DNA of 48,141 nucleotides from Ilumatobacteraceae bacterium (GCA_017859785.1 JAFMMJ010000006.1:1-48141); one strand, 5' to 3'; shown: positions 8,537-16,971, counted from the first letter of the stretch. Program-made: numbers and translations. Notes: generated from the sequence alone by a model not told the origin.

Positions 8537-8542
8537 ATCATA
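8537..8542 (-). promoter_or_regulatory. acpP -10 element (leaderless)
   Basis: TATGAT on the minus strand, six bases before the acpP GTG. It matches five of six positions of TATAAT and lies in the 32-base gap after plsX. Confidence 0.5.
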
Positions 8543-8562
8543 GGTCGCGGCGACCCGTTGTC

Positions 8563-9558
8563 TCAGACCTCAGGCCGTATCGCGCGGCCGATCTCGCCGA
8601 CCACATCGGCCTCGACCATCTCCCTCGCGACCGACACCGCGTTCGTGATCGCACGCGCGCTCGACGAGCCGTGGGAGATGATGCAGACGCCATCGGTGCC
8701 GAGCAGCATCGCTCCGCCGTAGGTCTCCGGGTCGAGGCTCGCGTAGAGCGGAAGCAGCGATGGCATGAGCGCCTCGGCGTGCGCGGCGTTGGCCGGGTCG
8801 GCTCCGAACGCCCCAAGGAGCGCGCCGACCACCGTCTTCATGCCGCCCTCGAGGGTCTTGAGCACCACGTTGCCGGTGAACCCGTCGGTGACGACGACAT
8901 CGCAGGTGTCGGCCATCACGTCGCGCCCCTCGACATTGCCGATGAAGTTGAGCGATCCGTCATCGACCGCGGAGAGGAGGGCGAACGCCTCCTTGCGCAG
9001 CGAGTCGCCCTTGCCCGGCTCCTCACCGATCGAGAGAAGGCCGACGCTCGGATTCGAGAGGTTGAATCGATGGCGGGCGAAGACGGATCCCATGAGAGCG
9101 AACTGCACAAGCCAGTCGGCCTGCACCTCGGAGTTGGCGCCCGCGTCGAGCAACACGGTTGGGCGGCCGCCCGGGACGGGGATGATCGTCGCGATCGCCG
9201 GTCGGCCGACTCCCTTGATGCGACCCATCCGCAGCAGGGCTGAGGCCATCGTGGCCCCGGTGTTCCCGGCTGAGACCATCGCCGAGGCGACGCCATCACG
9301 AACGGCTTCCGCGGCGCGGACGAGGGTGGAGTCCTTCTTGCGACGCACACCGGCCGCCGGGTCGTCATCCATCCCGATGACCTCGGAGGCCTCGATCAGC
9401 GGCAGGTCGCCGGTATCGACGCGATCAGGAAGATCGGCGGGACCGACCAGCACCACGGGGGTGCCGCCCTCGGCGGCGATTCTCGCTCCCTCGACGATCG
9501 CGTCGGGAGCATTGTCTCCGCCCATCGCGTCGACGGCGATGGGGAGCATGGTCGTCAT
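8563..9558 (-). CDS. plsX: Phosphate acyltransferase PlsX
   Basis: Converts acyl-ACP and phosphate to acyl-phosphate, the donor for glycerol-3-phosphate acylation in membrane lipid synthesis; a peripheral membrane enzyme. The 331-residue product begins MTTMLPIAVDAMGGDNAPD, the conserved PlsX N-terminus, and has the family length. The open frame continues 129 codons upstream, but that part runs over rpmF in another frame and is Arg-rich, so the ATG at 9558 (or 9549) is the real start. It is 22 bp downstream of rpmF, the widely conserved rpmF-plsX pair, and upstream of acpP. Confidence 0.95.
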   Translation of the reverse strand: MTTMLPIAVDAMGGDNAPDAIVEGARIAAEGGTPVVLVGPADLPDRVDTGDLPLIEASEVIGMDDDPAAGVRRKKDSTLVRAAEAVRDGVASAMVSAGNTGATMASALLRMGRIKGVGRPAIATIIPVPGGRPTVLLDAGANSEVQADWLVQFALMGSVFARHRFNLSNPSVGLLSIGEEPGKGDSLRKEAFALLSAVDDGSLNFIGNVEGRDVMADTCDVVVTDGFTGNVVLKTLEGGMKTVVGALLGAFGADPANAAHAEALMPSLLPLYASLDPETYGGAMLLGTDGVCIISHGSSSARAITNAVSVAREMVEADVVGEIGRAIRPEV

Positions 9559-9580
9559 GGCCGACCTGAGTGTCGCCCGA

Positions 9581-9760
9581 TCAGGCGACGTCGACCACGA
9601 CGCGGTTCTTGTACCAGCCGCATGACTGGCAAACCGTGTGCGGGGTCTTCGCGCTTCCGCAGCGCGGGCAGGTGCTGCGCGCCGGGGCGTCGAGCTTCCA
9701 GTTGCCAGCGCGGCGACTGCGGGTCTTCGACTTCGACTTCTTCTTCTTCGGAACTGCCAC
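9581..9760 (-). CDS. rpmF: 50S ribosomal protein L32
   Basis: Small ribosomal protein of 59 residues starting with a GTG read as [12 protein letters not shown]. It has the two zinc-binding pairs CPRC (31-34) and CQSC (44-47) and ends KNRVVVDVA, so it is the zinc-containing C+ form. A GGAG site lies seven bases before the start. It precedes plsX as in many bacteria and follows the DUF177 gene, whose family is linked with 23S rRNA/L32. A -10 TAGTGT (9818-9823) would give a leader of about 50 bases with a 6-bp hairpin. Confidence 0.95.
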   Translation of the reverse strand: MAVPKKKKSKSKTRSRRAGNWKLDAPARSTCPRCGSAKTPHTVCQSCGWYKNRVVVDVA

Positions 9761-9817
9761 TTGGGTTCTCCGGACTCGTGTTCGACCTGACGCCGTGGTC
9801 CACCCACGGGCCGGGAC

Positions 9818-9823
9818 ACACTA
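9818..9823 (-). promoter_or_regulatory. Candidate rpmF -10 element
   Basis: TAGTGT on the minus strand in the 115-base gap between the DUF177 gene and rpmF. The predicted leader contains CCGTGG-N5-CCACGG, a short stem that might be an L32 autoregulatory structure. The latter is speculative. Confidence 0.35.
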
Positions 9824-9860
9824 TCGGTGACCTCGGGCAACGGCACCGGGCCGCGCTGGC

Positions 9861-9890
9861 TCAGTCCGAGTCGTCTCAGTCCGAGTCGTC
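9861..9890. repeat. 15-bp tandem duplication spanning the DUF177 stop codon
   Basis: GACGACTCGGACTGA (minus strand) occurs twice with no gap, at 9890-9876 and 9875-9861. The first copy encodes the last four residues DDSD and the stop of the DUF177 protein; the second is the exact copy after the stop. It is the same kind of event as at the smc 3' end. Confidence 0.9.
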
Positions 9891-10427
9891 GAGGACCACC
9901 CCGTCGAGCGCCGCCCAGCGTGGGTCGCGTCGCTCGGTCTCGCATCCGCAGGAATCAGTAGAGAGCTCGGCCCCGCACTGCGGGCACCAGCCGCGGCACT
10001 CCTCCCGGCACAGCGGAGCAGCGGGCAGTTCGAGCACGGCCACATCGCGGATGATCGGAGCGAGGTCGATCTGGTCACCTTCGATCACCGTCGTGCCGTC
10101 GGCCCGCTCGTCGACCGCGGGGTGTCCGGGAGAAACGAACCGCTCGGCGATCTCGACGTCGACGGTCCGCTCCACCTCGCTCAAGCACCGGCGGCAGGGA
10201 CCGATCCAGGTCAAGGTGATCGACCCGGTCACCCCGATGTCGTCCGCGCCCGAGGTGGCCGTGAGGTCGATACCCACCTGACCGCTCAGTCGAACACCGG
10301 GGACCGGCGACTCACAGCCGAGTTCCTCCGGATCGATCGCGGTGGCCACCTGACGAGAGGCGCCGGGCTGTCGGCGGAGTTCGACGGCGTTGACGAGCAG
10401 AGGTCGCAACGCCGGGGGGACACCCAC
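9876..10427 (-). CDS. DUF177 (YceD-like) metal-binding protein
   Basis: A 183-residue member of the DUF177 family. In other bacteria these proteins affect 23S rRNA accumulation, and the gene is typically next to rpmF, as here. Cysteine pairs are visible as PCRRCL near residue 78 and a C-terminal cluster CREECRGWCPQCG followed by CGCE, suggesting a bound zinc. The start GTG at 10427 lies 3 bases after the stop of the coiled-coil gene. The C-terminal DDSD is inside a tandem duplication. The family assignment is good; the biochemical role is not established. Confidence 0.85.
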   Translation of the reverse strand: MGVPPALRPLLVNAVELRRQPGASRQVATAIDPEELGCESPVPGVRLSGQVGIDLTATSGADDIGVTGSITLTWIGPCRRCLSEVERTVDVEIAERFVSPGHPAVDERADGTTVIEGDQIDLAPIIRDVAVLELPAAPLCREECRGWCPQCGAELSTDSCGCETERRDPRWAALDGVVLDDSD

Positions 10428-10430
10428 GGC

Positions 10431-11084
10431 TCAGCGGTCCTGATCGAAGAATCCGGCCCGCGCCTCGGCCTCGGCGACATCGGGGTCGCCGGTGGACGGG
10501 TTCTCGGCCGGCTCTTGGATACCGACGATCGAGAGTTTCTGGCGGCCGGTAGCGACCGTCTTGGAGAGCCGCTCCAGCAGGATCTCGAAACTGGCGAGCC
10601 GCTGGTCGAGGAAGTCCTCGGTCTCGAGCCGCAGCCTCCGCGACTCGCTGTTGGCGGTCTCCATGATGTGTCGAGCCCGCGCCTCGGCGGCGCGAACCAC
10701 CTCGGTGCGCTGCACCATGCGCTCGGCTTGGACTCGCGCGGCCTCAAGCACCTCATCGGCCTCGCGCCGTGTCCGAGCGATGAACTCGTCGCGCTCCTTG
10801 ATCATCCAGCGAGCCTCGCGAATCTCGTCGGGCAGTCGCTGAAGGGCCTCCTCGAGCAGTTCGACCATGTCGTCGCGGTCGATACGCGGCGAGGATGAGA
10901 GCGGCATCGTCGGAGCGGTCGCGACGATGTCGATCGCCCGCTTCAGCAGGGTCTGCGCGTCGCCCACGTAGGCGTTATGCACCTGGCCGGCGGCGTCGGG
11001 CTCGCCATAGCCGTCGTCGATCGGGCCGAGTTCGTCGTCGTACTCGTCGTGCCCGTCGTAGCGGTCGTCGTAGTGGTCGGTCAT
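10431..11084 (-). CDS. Coiled-coil cytoplasmic protein of unknown function (DivIVA/AtpF-like)
   Basis: A 217-residue protein with a very acidic Asp/Tyr-rich N-terminus, then from about residue 50 a long charged helix rich in Arg, Glu and Ala typical of a coiled coil (RREADEVLEAARVQAERM and following). It resembles the actinobacterial proteins found next to coaD that are annotated as DivIVA-like or ATP-synthase-b-like; the resemblance is mainly compositional. I chose the ATG at 11084, with GAGG six bases upstream, over a GTG at 11096 that overlaps the coaD stop. The gene lies between coaD and the DUF177 gene with minimal spacing. A role in cell-envelope or division scaffolding is possible but unproven. 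Confidence 0.75.
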   Translation of the reverse strand: MTDHYDDRYDGHDEYDDELGPIDDGYGEPDAAGQVHNAYVGDAQTLLKRAIDIVATAPTMPLSSSPRIDRDDMVELLEEALQRLPDEIREARWMIKERDEFIARTRREADEVLEAARVQAERMVQRTEVVRAAEARARHIMETANSESRRLRLETEDFLDQRLASFEILLERLSKTVATGRQKLSIVGIQEPAENPSTGDPDVAEAEARAGFFDQDR

Positions 11085-11092
11085 CGCTTCCC

Positions 11093-11575
11093 TCACCGTC
11101 CGCCAAACCTACCGGCGAGCGCGGCGGCGACGGGGGGCGGGACGAGGTGCTCCACCGAACGTCCGGCAGACGCGATCTCTCGGACGAAGCGGCTGGAGAT
11201 GTGGGAGAGATCGGCGCGGCAGGGAACGAAGACGGTGCGCACCCCGGTGAGCGCGATGTTGTTGTGCGCCATCTGCTGCTCGATCTCGAAGTCGCCTCCG
11301 TTGCGAAGGCCCTTCACGATGATCTCGGCGCCGACCGACTGGGCGGCGTCGACCGCCAGAGCGCCGAAAGCCTCAACCCGGACGCCCGTACGGGCGCCGA
11401 ACGACTCGACGGCGAGGGCGACCCGCTCATCCGGATCAAAGAGGCCGGACGGCTTCGACGGGTTGTGCATCACAGCGACGACGACATCTCCGAAGATGTC
11501 GATCGCCTGATCGACCACATCGAGGTGGCCGAGGTGCATCGGATCGAAACTCCCGGGTACGAGGACGGTGCCCAC
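11093..11575 (-). CDS. coaD: Phosphopantetheine adenylyltransferase
   Basis: Transfers AMP from ATP to 4'-phosphopantetheine, the penultimate step of coenzyme A synthesis. The 160-residue protein has the nucleotidyltransferase motif GSFDPMHLGHLD near the N-terminus, KGLRNGGDFEIEQQMAHNN in the middle, and ISSRFVRE near the end, where many homologues read ISSTLVRE. Length is normal. The start GTG at 11575 follows TAGGTT with a six-base gap; this -10 overlaps the stop of rsmD. The rsmD-coaD pair is conserved across bacteria. CoA made here feeds acpP maturation nearby. Confidence 0.96.
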   Translation of the reverse strand: MGTVLVPGSFDPMHLGHLDVVDQAIDIFGDVVVAVMHNPSKPSGLFDPDERVALAVESFGARTGVRVEAFGALAVDAAQSVGAEIIVKGLRNGGDFEIEQQMAHNNIALTGVRTVFVPCRADLSHISSRFVREIASAGRSVEHLVPPPVAAALAGRFGGR

Positions 11576-11581
11576 GCGGTC

Positions 11582-11587
11582 AACCTA
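11582..11587 (-). promoter_or_regulatory. Candidate coaD -10 element (leaderless)
   Basis: TAGGTT on the minus strand, six bases before the coaD GTG; its first three bases are the rsmD stop codon TAG. Confidence 0.35.
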
Positions 11588-12097
11588 CTCACGCTCGAGG
11601 AACGTCACCCACGTCCTGCCGTAGCGACGACTCCTCAGCTCTGTCCAGCCCTCGGGTGCGGTCACCGGCGACGGAGCCTCGGCGACGACGAGATCGACCG
11701 GGGTGACCGAGAGCAACTCGTCCCAGGGATCCACCCCATACGGCGGATCGGCCAACACGAGGTCGCCGGTGAGTGTTCGCGCTGAGGTGAGAGCGTCGCC
11801 TCGGATCACCCGAGCCCGATCGTCAACGCCGAGGTGCTCGATGTTGTGCCGGAGCGCCTCCAGAGCGGCTCGGTCGTTCTCGACGAACGTGCAGTGGGCA
11901 GCACCCCTCGACAGCGCCTCAAGCCCAAGAGCGCCGGTCCCGGCGTAGAGGTCGACAACCGCCGCATCCACGATTCGATCGAGTGATCCGAGGGCGTTGA
12001 AGACCGCCTCGCGAACCTTCTCCGTGGTGGGCCGGGTGTCACGCCCCTGCGGGGAGATGAGCCGTCGTCCTCGGAATTGCCCGGACACGACGCGCAT
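11585..12097 (-). CDS. rsmD: 16S rRNA (guanine966-N2)-methyltransferase RsmD
   Basis: S-adenosylmethionine-dependent methyltransferase acting on G966 (E. coli numbering) of 16S rRNA. The 170-residue protein has the conserved start MRVVSGQFRGRRL, the SAM-binding motif VVDLYAGTGALGLEALSRG and the catalytic DPPY in LVLADPPYG. I chose the ATG at 12097, since TAGCCT lies exactly six bases upstream; a GTG directly before it would add one residue. It is divergent from a small zinc-ribbon gene and is followed by coaD. Confidence 0.94.
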   Translation of the reverse strand: MRVVSGQFRGRRLISPQGRDTRPTTEKVREAVFNALGSLDRIVDAAVVDLYAGTGALGLEALSRGAAHCTFVENDRAALEALRHNIEHLGVDDRARVIRGDALTSARTLTGDLVLADPPYGVDPWDELLSVTPVDLVVAEAPSPVTAPEGWTELRSRRYGRTWVTFLERE

Positions 12098-12103
12098 CAC
12101 CTC

Positions 12104-12109
12104 AGGCTA
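12104..12109 (-). promoter_or_regulatory. Candidate rsmD -10 element (leaderless)
   Basis: TAGCCT on the minus strand, six bases before the rsmD ATG at 12097, in the 65-base divergent gap. Confidence 0.35.
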
Positions 12110-12150
12110 CGTCGGCCTTCGCCGCTGCGGGTCGCCGAGGCGGCGACTGG

Positions 12151-12156
12151 CACACT
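12151..12156 (+). promoter_or_regulatory. Candidate -10 element of the zinc-ribbon gene
   Basis: CACACT, six bases before the GTG at 12163. It is a weak -10 match, but the spacing is that of the other leaderless starts in this window. Confidence 0.25.
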
Positions 12157-12162
12157 GGCCCC

Positions 12163-12402
12163 GTGAGTGACCCATCCATGGACGACCCGGAGCGACTCGG
12201 AGACGCCGGTCGACGGGGCGCGCCGATCACCCCAGAGGAGCAGATCGAGTGCATCGACTGCGGTGGACGGGCCTTCTTGCTCAGTCGTCCCCGTGACGGT
12301 GACTCCCTGGACGATCCGTGGCTCCCCGGAGACATCGTCGCCTATCGATGTGAGGACTGCCTCGACCGCTGGGACCTGGTGTTACCCGAGCCTGAGGAGT
12401 GA
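12163..12402 (+). CDS. Small zinc-ribbon-like protein of unknown function
   Basis: A 79-residue acidic protein. It has CIDC near residue 30 and CEDC near residue 65, two CxxC pairs that probably bind one zinc ion, and ends in an acidic tail (LPEPEE). Trp residues follow the second pair (DRWDL). No family was recognised. It is divergent from rsmD and convergent with recG, separated from the latter by a perfect 16-base palindrome. The frame uses codons like its neighbours and has a plausible GTG start, so I accept it as a gene; function unknown. Confidence 0.65.
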   Translation: MSDPSMDDPERLGDAGRRGAPITPEEQIECIDCGGRAFLLSRPRDGDSLDDPWLPGDIVAYRCEDCLDRWDLVLPEPEE

Positions 12403-12405
12403 CGG

Positions 12406-12421
12406 GTCGGGTCGACCCGAC
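12406..12421. terminator. Perfect 16-bp palindrome between convergent genes
   Basis: GTCGGGTCGACCCGAC reads the same on both strands and sits in the 21-base gap between the zinc-ribbon gene and recG. It can form a 6-bp stem with a 4-base loop in either transcript, so a bidirectional terminator is likely. It has no T-tract. Confidence 0.5.
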
Positions 12422-12423
12422 GG

Positions 12424-14559
12424 TCAGGATTTCGTCAAGAACGACTCGTCCTCGTCGCTGAGCAGAAGGTCGAGCTCATCAGCCAGAAGTGGGTGATCCG
12501 CGAGACCGCGTTCGGCATCGACGAGATCGAAGGCGACCGCGCGGGCGAGTTCGACGAGTTCGCGGTCGCGACGAAGCGAGGCGAGCCTCAAATCGCTTCG
12601 TCCCTTCTGCGATGTCGACATCAACGTCCCCTCCCCCCGCAACTCGAGGTCGACCTCGGCGAGTTCGAATCCGTCGGTGCTGGCCACAAGCGCCTCCACC
12701 CGAGGGTTGGAACCGGTCTGCTCGGCGGTGACCAGCCAGCAGTTCGACTCGAGATGACCTCGACCGACGCGGCCACGCAGCTGGTGGAGCTGCGCGATAC
12801 CGAATCGGTCGGCGTCGAGGACCACCATGACAGTGGCGTTGGGAACGTCGACGCCGACCTCGATCACGGTGGTCGCCACGAGCACGTCGAGCGCGCCCTC
12901 ACGGAACGAGGACATGGTGGCCTCCTTCTCGGCGGAGGTCATCCGACCGTGAAGCAGTCCGAGCCGGCAATCAGCGAGTTCGGTCGCGCCAAGGCGGGCG
13001 AAGGTCTCCTCCGCGGAGGCGACCTCGAGCTTCTCGCTCTCCTCGACCAGCGGGCATACGACGTAGGCCTGCTGCCCGGCGGAGACGCGCTGTCGGACGT
13101 CCTGCCACACCATCTCCTCGTCGAGGGGTCCGTTCGCCCATCGGGTCGAGATGGGCGTTCGGCCGGGCGGAAGCTCGTCGAGCACCGAGACATCGAGGTC
13201 GCCGTAGACGGTCATTGCCGCGGTGCGCGGGATCGGCGTCGCGGTCATGACGAGCACGTCCGGAACGCGGTCGACGCCCTTGTCGCGAAGCGCGGCGCGC
13301 TGCTCGACACCGAATCGGTGCTGCTCGTCGACGACGACGAGTCCGAGGCTCGCGAAGTCGACCGCGTCTTGGATGAGCGCGTGGGTGCCGATCACCAGGT
13401 CGACGGAGCCATCGGCGAGGCCGGCGAGCACCTCTCGGCGATCCGCTCCGGTGACTCGGTTGGTGAGCAGCTCGACTCGGAGCGGACGGTCACCGAAGAG
13501 GTTTTCTCCGTCGGGCACCGTGACCCCGTCGAGAAGGCGCCGGATCCCCTGGTGGTGCTGCTCCGCGAGCACCTCGGTCGGCGCCATGAGCGCCCCCTGG
13601 TGGCCGCCCTCGACAGCGACGAGGAGCGCCGACACCGCCACGACGGTCTTGCCCGCGCCGACATCGCCCTGCAGAAGTCGGTGCATTGGATGGGCCGAGG
13701 CGAGGTCGGTGTCGATCTCGCTGAGCGTGCGCCGCTGCGCCCCGGTGAGCGGGAACGGCAGGGCGGAGTGGAAGCGCTCGACGAGGGCTCCCGACCGATC
13801 GTGGACCACGCCGCGGGCCGATCGTTCGAGTTCTCGCTTCCGGGCGACGAGCACGGCCTGCACTCTCAGTAACTCGTCAAAGGCCAGTCGCCGACGGGCC
13901 GCGTCCTTCGCCCTCATCGACTCCGGCTGATGAATCGATCGGATCGCCTCGGCGCGGTCGAGAAGATCGAGTCGATCTCGCACCCCCTCGGGTACCGGGT
14001 CGGCGATCCCTCGCTCCTCGCAGCGCCGAAGCGCCTCCTCGATCCACCCGGCGATCTCCCAGGTGGTGAGGCGCGCCTTCTCGCTCTGCGGGTAGACGGG
14101 AACGATCCGACCGGTTCGGTCGCCGATGAGGTCGACGATCGGGTTCGTCATCTGGCGCCCACCGGCGTATTCGTCGACCCGGCCAAAGAGCGCGACTTCC
14201 ATCCCCACCGCGAGTTGCTTGGCCCTCCACGGCTGGTTGAAGAAGACGAGCGAGATTTTGCCGGTCATGTCGCCGACGACCACCGACACCATCGTCCGGC
14301 GGTTGCGAGTCGTTCGCGAGTTCACCGAGCGGACCTCGGCGATCACCAACGCCTCCTCACCGAGCACGAGCGAGGCGATCGGGGCTTCGTTCGTCCGGTC
14401 GATCCAGCGCCGTGGGTACGTGGTGAGCAGATCGAGAACGGTCTCGATACCGACGGCGGCGAGGGCGGTGCGTCGCTTGTCGCCGACTCGTTTGAGACGG
14501 CCTACGTCGATCTCCGCGAGCTCACGGAGGGAGATCGGTTGGCTGGACCCGTCGCTCAC
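12424..14559 (-). CDS. recG: ATP-dependent DNA helicase RecG
   Basis: Branch-migration helicase that remodels stalled forks and recombination intermediates. The 711-residue protein has an N-terminal wedge/OB domain (about residues 60-160), then superfamily 2 motor domains with Walker A GDVGAGKT, motif II in VVDEQHRFG, motif III VMTATPIPRT, and motif VI QLRGRVGRG in the C-terminal half. Length is normal. The start GTG at 14559 overlaps the TGA of the DAK/FakA-like gene by four bases, so the two are translationally coupled. The recG-DAK-rpmB neighbourhood is typical of Gram-positive genomes. Confidence 0.97.
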   Translation of the reverse strand: MSDGSSQPISLRELAEIDVGRLKRVGDKRRTALAAVGIETVLDLLTTYPRRWIDRTNEAPIASLVLGEEALVIAEVRSVNSRTTRNRRTMVSVVVGDMTGKISLVFFNQPWRAKQLAVGMEVALFGRVDEYAGGRQMTNPIVDLIGDRTGRIVPVYPQSEKARLTTWEIAGWIEEALRRCEERGIADPVPEGVRDRLDLLDRAEAIRSIHQPESMRAKDAARRRLAFDELLRVQAVLVARKRELERSARGVVHDRSGALVERFHSALPFPLTGAQRRTLSEIDTDLASAHPMHRLLQGDVGAGKTVVAVSALLVAVEGGHQGALMAPTEVLAEQHHQGIRRLLDGVTVPDGENLFGDRPLRVELLTNRVTGADRREVLAGLADGSVDLVIGTHALIQDAVDFASLGLVVVDEQHRFGVEQRAALRDKGVDRVPDVLVMTATPIPRTAAMTVYGDLDVSVLDELPPGRTPISTRWANGPLDEEMVWQDVRQRVSAGQQAYVVCPLVEESEKLEVASAEETFARLGATELADCRLGLLHGRMTSAEKEATMSSFREGALDVLVATTVIEVGVDVPNATVMVVLDADRFGIAQLHQLRGRVGRGHLESNCWLVTAEQTGSNPRVEALVASTDGFELAEVDLELRGEGTLMSTSQKGRSDLRLASLRRDRELVELARAVAFDLVDAERGLADHPLLADELDLLLSDEDESFLTKS

Positions 14560-16232
14560 TCCGCTCCGAACAGATACGGGTAGAGCGGTTGGCCACCTCG
14601 ATGGACCTCCACCTGCACCTCGGGGTGCACGGCGGCGATGTGACCTTCGATCTCGGCGGTCACCGCGGTCGTCGCGTCGGCGCCGGTGATCACCGTGAGC
14701 AGTTCAGCGCCATCGGCCAGCAAGCGATCGACGAGGGCGAGGGTCGCCCCCACCACGTCGGGGGCGACCGAGGCGATGCCCTCGCCGCGGGTGATGCCGA
14801 TCCAGTCACCCTCGGCGATCTCGCCGACGTCGCTTCTCGAGGCGCGGACGGCTCGGGTGACCTCGCCGGTGGTGACCGACGCGATCGCCTCGACCATCTC
14901 GGCGGCGTTCTCGTCGGCATCGGACTCGGGGTCGTAGACGACGAGCGCGGCGAGCGCCTCGGGCATCGAGACCGTCGGCACGACGACGACGTTGCGTTCG
15001 CTGAGCGCGTCGACCTGCTCGGCCACCGGGATGATGTTCTTGTTGTTCGGGAGGATGATGACCTGGTCGGCGTTCACCCGGTCGACGGTCTCGAGTAGTT
15101 CGGCCGTCGATGGGTTGAGGGTCTGGCCGCCGGTGACGATGCCCTGAACGCGGAGGTTCGAGAAGAGCTCGGCGAGACCGTCGCCACTGCACACGGCGAC
15201 GACAGCGGTGGTGACCCGGGGAAGCCCTGCACCGTCTCGGGTGCGGGTGCGCCGTCCGCCCGTCATCGCGGCCTCGCGCATCTCGTGCTCCTCCGCGACC
15301 TCACTAAAGAGGTCGGTTACCCGAATCTCGCGCGGTCGCCCGTCGAGGCTGAGCGCCGCCTCGATTGCCGCTCCGATCTCGTTCGTGTGCACATGGCAGT
15401 TCCAGAGCCCGTCGCCTCCGACGACGACGATGGAGTCACCGATCTCGCCCCATGACCGCTTGAAGGCGTCGATGTTCTCGTCGGCGAGGTCGAGGAGGTA
15501 CATCACCTCGTAGCGCTGCTCGCTGACATCGAGACCATCCGCGCTCTCGCGGTGCGCGACAGCGGCGAGCGCCTCGGCGCTCGGGCCCTCGGTCTCGTCG
15601 GGCTCGGGCAGCGGTTCGCCGTCGACCACGTGCAGGGCGGAGTCGAGCAGCAATAGGTACCCAGCGCCTCCGGCGTCGACTACTCCGGCATCGGCGAGTA
15701 CGGGGAGCAATTCGGGAGTGCGAGCGAGCGAGGCTCGACCCGCTTCGCGGGCCGCTCGAATGACCTCGACCAGGCCAGCGTCGGCATCCGCCGCTGAGCG
15801 AGCCGCCTCCGCGCTCTCGCGAACGACGGTGAGGATGGTGCCCTCGATGGGACGCAGCACCGCTTGATAGGCCCCGGTGGCGGCCGCGCCGAGTGCGTCA
15901 GCGAATCGAGCGCCCGTGGTCTCGGCCTGGGACTTAATGGTGGTGGCCAGCCCGCGGAGGATCTGGCTGAGGATGACCCCGCTGTTCCCGCGGGCGCCCA
16001 TCAGCGAGCCGTGGCTGATCGCATCGCAGGTGGCGTCAAGCGTCTCGGGGGCGGACTCCATCTCGGTGACGACGGCATCGAGGGTCCGGGCCATGTTGGT
16101 TCCGGTGTCTCCGTCGGGAACGGGATAGACGTTGAGCCGGTTGAGGCCACCGGAGTGCGCGTTGACGGTGTCGCGGAAGGTGGTGACCACCGCCCGAAGG
16201 GCGTGCACGTCGAGTCGCTCGAGGGTGGGCAC
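14556..16232 (-). CDS. DAK2-domain (FakA/YloV-like) kinase
   Basis: A 558-residue protein with an N-terminal DhaL-like ATP-binding domain (about residues 10-200) containing [14 protein letters not shown] and [16 protein letters not shown], a middle region, and a C-terminal DegV/DAK1-like domain. The architecture is that of FakA, which in Firmicutes phosphorylates fatty acids bound to FakB for incorporation into phospholipids. Whether this protein does so is inferred from the family; no FakB (DegV) gene lies in the window. The start GTG at 16232 follows TAGATT by six bases. recG overlaps its stop. It is divergent from rpmB. Confidence 0.88.
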   Translation of the reverse strand: MPTLERLDVHALRAVVTTFRDTVNAHSGGLNRLNVYPVPDGDTGTNMARTLDAVVTEMESAPETLDATCDAISHGSLMGARGNSGVILSQILRGLATTIKSQAETTGARFADALGAAATGAYQAVLRPIEGTILTVVRESAEAARSAADADAGLVEVIRAAREAGRASLARTPELLPVLADAGVVDAGGAGYLLLLDSALHVVDGEPLPEPDETEGPSAEALAAVAHRESADGLDVSEQRYEVMYLLDLADENIDAFKRSWGEIGDSIVVVGGDGLWNCHVHTNEIGAAIEAALSLDGRPREIRVTDLFSEVAEEHEMREAAMTGGRRTRTRDGAGLPRVTTAVVAVCSGDGLAELFSNLRVQGIVTGGQTLNPSTAELLETVDRVNADQVIILPNNKNIIPVAEQVDALSERNVVVVPTVSMPEALAALVVYDPESDADENAAEMVEAIASVTTGEVTRAVRASRSDVGEIAEGDWIGITRGEGIASVAPDVVGATLALVDRLLADGAELLTVITGADATTAVTAEIEGHIAAVHPEVQVEVHRGGQPLYPYLFGAE

Positions 16233-16238
16233 GGGCAG

Positions 16239-16244
16239 AATCTA
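16239..16244 (-). promoter_or_regulatory. Candidate -10 element of the DAK gene (leaderless)
   Basis: TAGATT on the minus strand, six bases before the GTG at 16232. recG is probably cotranscribed from it. Confidence 0.45.
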
Positions 16245-16290
16245 CACCGGCTTGCCAATGGGGTCGGGTGGTGCTCGGGCTGGTCACCGG

Positions 16291-16296
16291 TAGCGT
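16291..16296 (+). promoter_or_regulatory. Candidate rpmB -10 element
   Basis: TAGCGT within CACCGGTAGCGTG (16286-16298), the same string found before the parvulin lipoprotein gene. It would give a leader of about 80 bases with GCACCG/CGGTGC arms able to pair before the AGGAG site of rpmB. Confidence 0.35.
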
Positions 16297-16382
16297 GTTG
16301 TCGCCCGTGGCCGAGTCGTCGCACCGGTTCGGGAGGTTCGCAAGCGGTGCCCGAGATGGGCGCCTTCACAAGGAGTGTTCGG

Positions 16383-16574
16383 ATGGCATCGGTCTGTGAG
16401 GTATGTGGCAAGGGCCCGTCGTGGGGTATGTCGGTGTCGCACTCCCACCGTCGCACGAAGCGTCGCTGGAACCCGAATATCCAGCGGGTCCGCGCGGTCG
16501 TGAAGGGCTCTCCCAAGCGACTCAACGTGTGCACCGGCTGCATCAAGTCGGGCAAGGTCGTCAAGGCCGGCTGA
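16383..16574 (+). CDS. rpmB: 50S ribosomal protein L28
   Basis: Ribosomal protein of 63 residues, starting at an ATG ten bases after AGGAG. It has the L28 signature ([20 protein letters not shown], then [11 protein letters not shown]) and two zinc-binding pairs, C5/C8 and C50/C53, so it is the zinc-dependent C+ form. It is divergent from the DAK/FakA-like gene, the order seen in many Gram-positive bacteria. L32 in the same window is also of the zinc form. Confidence 0.96.
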   Translation: MASVCEVCGKGPSWGMSVSHSHRRTKRRWNPNIQRVRAVVKGSPKRLNVCTGCIKSGKVVKAG

Positions 16575-16631
16575 TCGCGGTCTCCCGTCGCTCCGATGGA
16601 AGTCGAAGCGGTTCGCTGTACCTCCCTTCGG

Positions 16632-16637
16632 TAGAGT
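16632..16637 (+). promoter_or_regulatory. -10 element of the cold-shock-domain gene (leaderless)
   Basis: TAGAGT, with seven bases to the ATG at 16645. It gives a probable leaderless transcript separate from rpmB. Confidence 0.45.
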
Positions 16638-16644
16638 CCTCGGC

Positions 16645-16866
16645 ATGCAGGGCGTGATCAAGGCCTACGACCCCTCGTCGGGATTTGGTGTCGTGATGTG
16701 CGACTCCGACCTCGCCGACTACGACCTCGCGCCCGGCGCTCTCGAGGGGTCCGTGTTCCGAATGCTCCGTCAGGGGCAACGCGTGGTGTTCAACCTCGAT
16801 GAGGCCGGTCGTGCCACTGCTCTCCGCCTCGGTTCCGAGGTGGACATGGGTACCCCCGACGTCTGA
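16645..16866 (+). CDS. Cold-shock-domain-like protein
   Basis: A 73-residue protein with the beginning and end of a cold-shock domain: QGVIKAYDPSSGFGVVMCD resembles the first strands with the RNP1 region, and GQRVVFNLDEAGRATALRL the last. The usual KGFGFI RNP1 is replaced by SGFGVV and RNP2 aromatics are reduced, so nucleic-acid binding may be weaker or altered. The protein is acidic. Expression appears leaderless from TAGAGT. It lies between rpmB and pckG. A role as an RNA chaperone or translation modulator is inferred from the fold. Confidence 0.75.
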   Translation: MQGVIKAYDPSSGFGVVMCDSDLADYDLAPGALEGSVFRMLRQGQRVVFNLDEAGRATALRLGSEVDMGTPDV

Positions 16867-16926
16867 CCCTCCGTCGCGCTGCCTCTTTTCACGAGCGCTA
16901 ACGAGCGCGCGAGCATCGTCAAGAGT

Positions 16927-16971
16927 GATGGAGCGCTCTAATTTCCTATCGCTCCGAGCGATAACTCCATC
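16927..16971. promoter_or_regulatory. Nested inverted repeats in the csp-pckG gap
   Basis: An outer pair GATGGAG (16927-16933) / CTCCATC (16965-16971) encloses an inner pair TATCGCT (16947-16953) / AGCGATA (16957-16963) with a 3-base loop. All four arms pair perfectly. The 225-base gap holds nothing else coding. It could terminate the upstream transcript or be an operator for pckG, which starts 120 bases further on. The A/T-rich inner part argues for protein binding. Confidence 0.5.

Noticed and set aside
8563-9945. A 460-residue form of PlsX
   Set aside because: The extra N-terminal 129 residues are Arg-rich and are read across rpmF in another frame. The family start lies at 9558.
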